Of a DNA stretch of 14,539 nucleotides, positions 12,860 through 14,539 are shown in pieces; position 1 is the first letter of the stretch, and every line of letters begins with the position of its first letter. Source of the stretch: CAZVJA01 sp964626885. GTDB taxonomy: Bacteria; Planctomycetota; Planctomycetia; Planctomycetales; Planctomycetaceae. The notes below the pieces were generated by a model, which did no database searches, was not told where the DNA came from, and worked only from the letters and a program-made list of their open reading frames with translations. A program made the translations under genes and the position numbers. Location of the stretch: assembly GCA_964626885.1 (NCBI GenBank), contig CAZVJA010000128.1:1-14539 (forward strand), in the 5' to 3' direction.

Positions 12860-14497
12860 ATGCGCGGCAGCCAGGCGATTGCGGAGATTCTGAAACGGGA
12901 AGGAGTTGAGCATGTCTTCTGCTTCCCCTACACGCCCATTCTCGAAGCGCTCGCCGAAGCTGGCATTCGGCCGATCGTCGCGCGGCAGGAGCGCGTGGCC
13001 GAGAACATGGCGGACGGTTATTCGCGGGCCTCGAACGGCCGCAAGCTCGGCGTGATAACAGTGCAGCAGGCAGCGGGGACCGAGAACGCGTTCTCCGGTA
13101 TCGCGCAGGCCTATACCGATTCCAGCCCGGTGCTGTTTCTGCCGGGCCATCCGGGGCGCGAACAAGTCCGCGTGCCGCCGACGTTTGACGCGACGCTCAA
13201 CTATGCCCACATCACCAAATGGGCCGATCTCATTCCCTCGGCCCGCGCGATCCCGCAACGGATGCGACGTGCGTTTACGTTGCTCCGCTCCGGACGACCG
13301 GGGCCGGTGCTGCTCGAAGTGCCGGTCGATGTCGCGCAGGAAGAACTCCCGGGCTCGCTCGAATATGAAACCGTCGCTCCCACGCGCTGCGGTCCCGACC
13401 CGCTGGCGATCCGCGATGCCGTGAAGCTGTTGAAGGAGGCCGAGCGGCCGCTCATCTGGGCGGGGCAGGGAGTCCTCTGGGGGAATGCGTCCGACGAGTT
13501 GCAGCGGCTGGCGGATGCGGTCGGCGCGCCGGTGATGACCACGCTCCTCGGCAAGAGCGGGTTCGACGAATCGCACCCGCTGGCATTGGGGACCGGCGGG
13601 CTGAGCTGCACCGATATGGTTCGCTCGTGGTTGGAACGCAGCGACGTTATGTTGGCTATCGGGTCGAGTCTCACCCGCACGGTCTTCGCGCCGGTTATTC
13701 CAGCCGGGAAGAAGATCGTTCATGTGACCGTCGATCCACGTGACATCAACAAGGATTACGTCGCGGCGGTGCCGCTCCTCGGCGATGCGGCGCTCGTGCT
13801 TTCGGCCCTCACCGCGGAATTCGCACGGCAAATCGGAAAACAGGAACATCCGCGGCGTGGCTCCGTTGTCAAAGAGTTACAGGCTGCTCGTGAGCAGTGG
13901 GATTCCCGCTGGCGGCCGAAACTCATCTCCGACGATTCGCCGATCAATCCCTACCGGGTCATCGGCGAATTCATGAAGCTTACCGATCCGCGCGACACGA
14001 TCGTCACGCACGATTCCGGCAACCCGCGCGACCAGCTTGTGCCGTTGTACAAGTCGATGTCGCCGCGCGGGTACATCGGCTGGGGGCATTCGACGCAGCT
14101 TGGTTTCTCGCTCGGCTGCGCGATGGGGGCCAAGCTCGCCTCTCCCGAAAAACTCGTCGCGCACTTTCTCGGAGACGCGGCGTTCGGCATGGTCGGCATG
14201 GACCTCGAGACGGCGGTCCGTGAACAGATTTCGATTCTTACAGTGCTTCTCAATAACTCCTGCATGGGGAACTACGACCGTTTCATCCCGAAATCGAGCG
14301 AGAAATATCGCACGCGTTTCCTGAGCGGAAATTACAGCGAGGTCGCCCGCGGACTGGGTGCCTATTCCGAACGGATCGAGAAGCCGGCAGAGGTGGCGGC
14401 CGCAATCACGCGCGGCATTCAAGCGACCCGCGACGGCCGCCCGGCACTGCTGGAATTCATCACCCGCGAAGAGCCGGATATGGCGATCAAGTGGTGA
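12860..14497 (+). CDS. Thiamine-diphosphate-dependent enzyme, acetolactate synthase superfamily
   Basis: 545 residues with the three-domain plan of this superfamily. The N-terminal pyrimidine-binding domain carries catalytic Glu44 (ARQERVAENMADGYSRA, 41-57) and the GTENAFSGIAQAYTDSSPV segment near 73-91. A middle domain spans about 185-320. The C-terminal ThDP/Mg site reads GDAAFGMVGMDLETAVR from 438, ending at the NN of 465-466. The usual GDG is GDA here, but Asp439 and the Asn pair remain, so metal binding should hold. Overall it resembles acetolactate synthase large subunits and related decarboxylases or acetyltransferases, but I cannot assign a substrate. ATG 12860 is chosen because GGAG lies seven bases upstream; the frame is also open further upstream, inside the preceding gene, in non-family sequence. 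It is probably in an operon with the flavoprotein-rhodanese gene 28 bases before it. Confidence 0.9.
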   Translation: MRGSQAIAEILKREGVEHVFCFPYTPILEALAEAGIRPIVARQERVAENMADGYSRASNGRKLGVITVQQAAGTENAFSGIAQAYTDSSPVLFLPGHPGREQVRVPPTFDATLNYAHITKWADLIPSARAIPQRMRRAFTLLRSGRPGPVLLEVPVDVAQEELPGSLEYETVAPTRCGPDPLAIRDAVKLLKEAERPLIWAGQGVLWGNASDELQRLADAVGAPVMTTLLGKSGFDESHPLALGTGGLSCTDMVRSWLERSDVMLAIGSSLTRTVFAPVIPAGKKIVHVTVDPRDINKDYVAAVPLLGDAALVLSALTAEFARQIGKQEHPRRGSVVKELQAAREQWDSRWRPKLISDDSPINPYRVIGEFMKLTDPRDTIVTHDSGNPRDQLVPLYKSMSPRGYIGWGHSTQLGFSLGCAMGAKLASPEKLVAHFLGDAAFGMVGMDLETAVREQISILTVLLNNSCMGNYDRFIPKSSEKYRTRFLSGNYSEVARGLGAYSERIEKPAEVAAAITRGIQATRDGRPALLEFITREEPDMAIKW

Positions 14498-14539
14498 GGC
14501 TGAAGAGCGGGTGAAGCAGGCTTCAGGTCATCAGGCTTC
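14498..14539. repeat. CAGGCTTC direct repeat at the right edge
   Basis: CAGGCTTC occurs at 14517-14524 and again at 14532-14539, where the window stops. GAAGC-AG-GCTTC (14513-14524) is also a short palindrome. This may be the start of a longer intergenic repeat, but the truncation prevents a firm call. Confidence 0.35.

Noticed and set aside
12551..13849. 432-codon open frame on the minus strand across the flavoprotein/ThDP junction
   Set aside because: It spans parts of two well-supported plus-strand genes, and the product is Arg/His-rich with no recognisable motif.

Overview
The window is GC-rich bacterial DNA that looks like ordinary chromosomal housekeeping and accessory sequence, most likely from a planctomycete or a close relative. 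This is inferred from protein style only: a membrane-anchored protein with 24-residue leucine-rich repeats of the TDxGLxxL type, an MFS N-terminus with the motif FICFFNYADR, frequent GTG starts, and intergenic palindromes built on ACGGAGACACGGAG and GAAGCACGAA. No 16S rRNA or other phylogenetic marker is present, so the assignment is not proven.

Layout, left to right. Bases 1-124 hold the 5' end of an MFS transporter gene on the minus strand. Next is a Ski2-like DEAD/DEAH helicase (minus, 237-2651) with an intrinsic terminator wrapped around its stop codon. Divergent from it is a class-V PLP enzyme (plus, 2762-3904). A long imperfect inverted repeat (about 3922-4172) separates that gene from a convergent leucine-rich-repeat membrane protein (minus, 4202-5680), which is followed by an unrecognised four-helix membrane protein (minus, 5812-6477). 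A 319-base gap leads to an ABCB-type exporter (plus, 6797-9061), then a tiny two-helix membrane protein (minus, 9085-9306). pdxJ (plus, 9528-10244) and queF (plus, 10506-10859) follow, separated by a second copy of the 3922-4172 repeat family. A different nested palindrome (10864-10973) lies before a stand-alone tRNA-Glu(CUC) with a clear promoter and terminator. The window ends with a two-gene unit: a CoA-disulfide-reductase-like flavoprotein fused to a rhodanese domain (11191-12831), and a ThDP-dependent enzyme of the acetolactate synthase superfamily (12860-14497).

How the genes work together. Only the last pair shows real linkage: same strand, 28 bases apart, with a clean ribosome binding site on the second gene. 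This suggests a joint role touching CoA, thiol or sulfane-sulfur chemistry. PdxJ makes pyridoxine 5'-phosphate, the precursor of the cofactor used by the class-V enzyme, but the two genes are 5.6 kb apart and not linked. QueF serves queuosine tRNA modification.

I found no CRISPR array, defence island, prophage or transposase. The most interesting unexplained material is the set of intergenic palindromic repeats: two families, with the first family's 24-base core present four times in the window. The next most interesting items are the flavoprotein/ThDP pair and the helicase with its unassigned C-terminal half.
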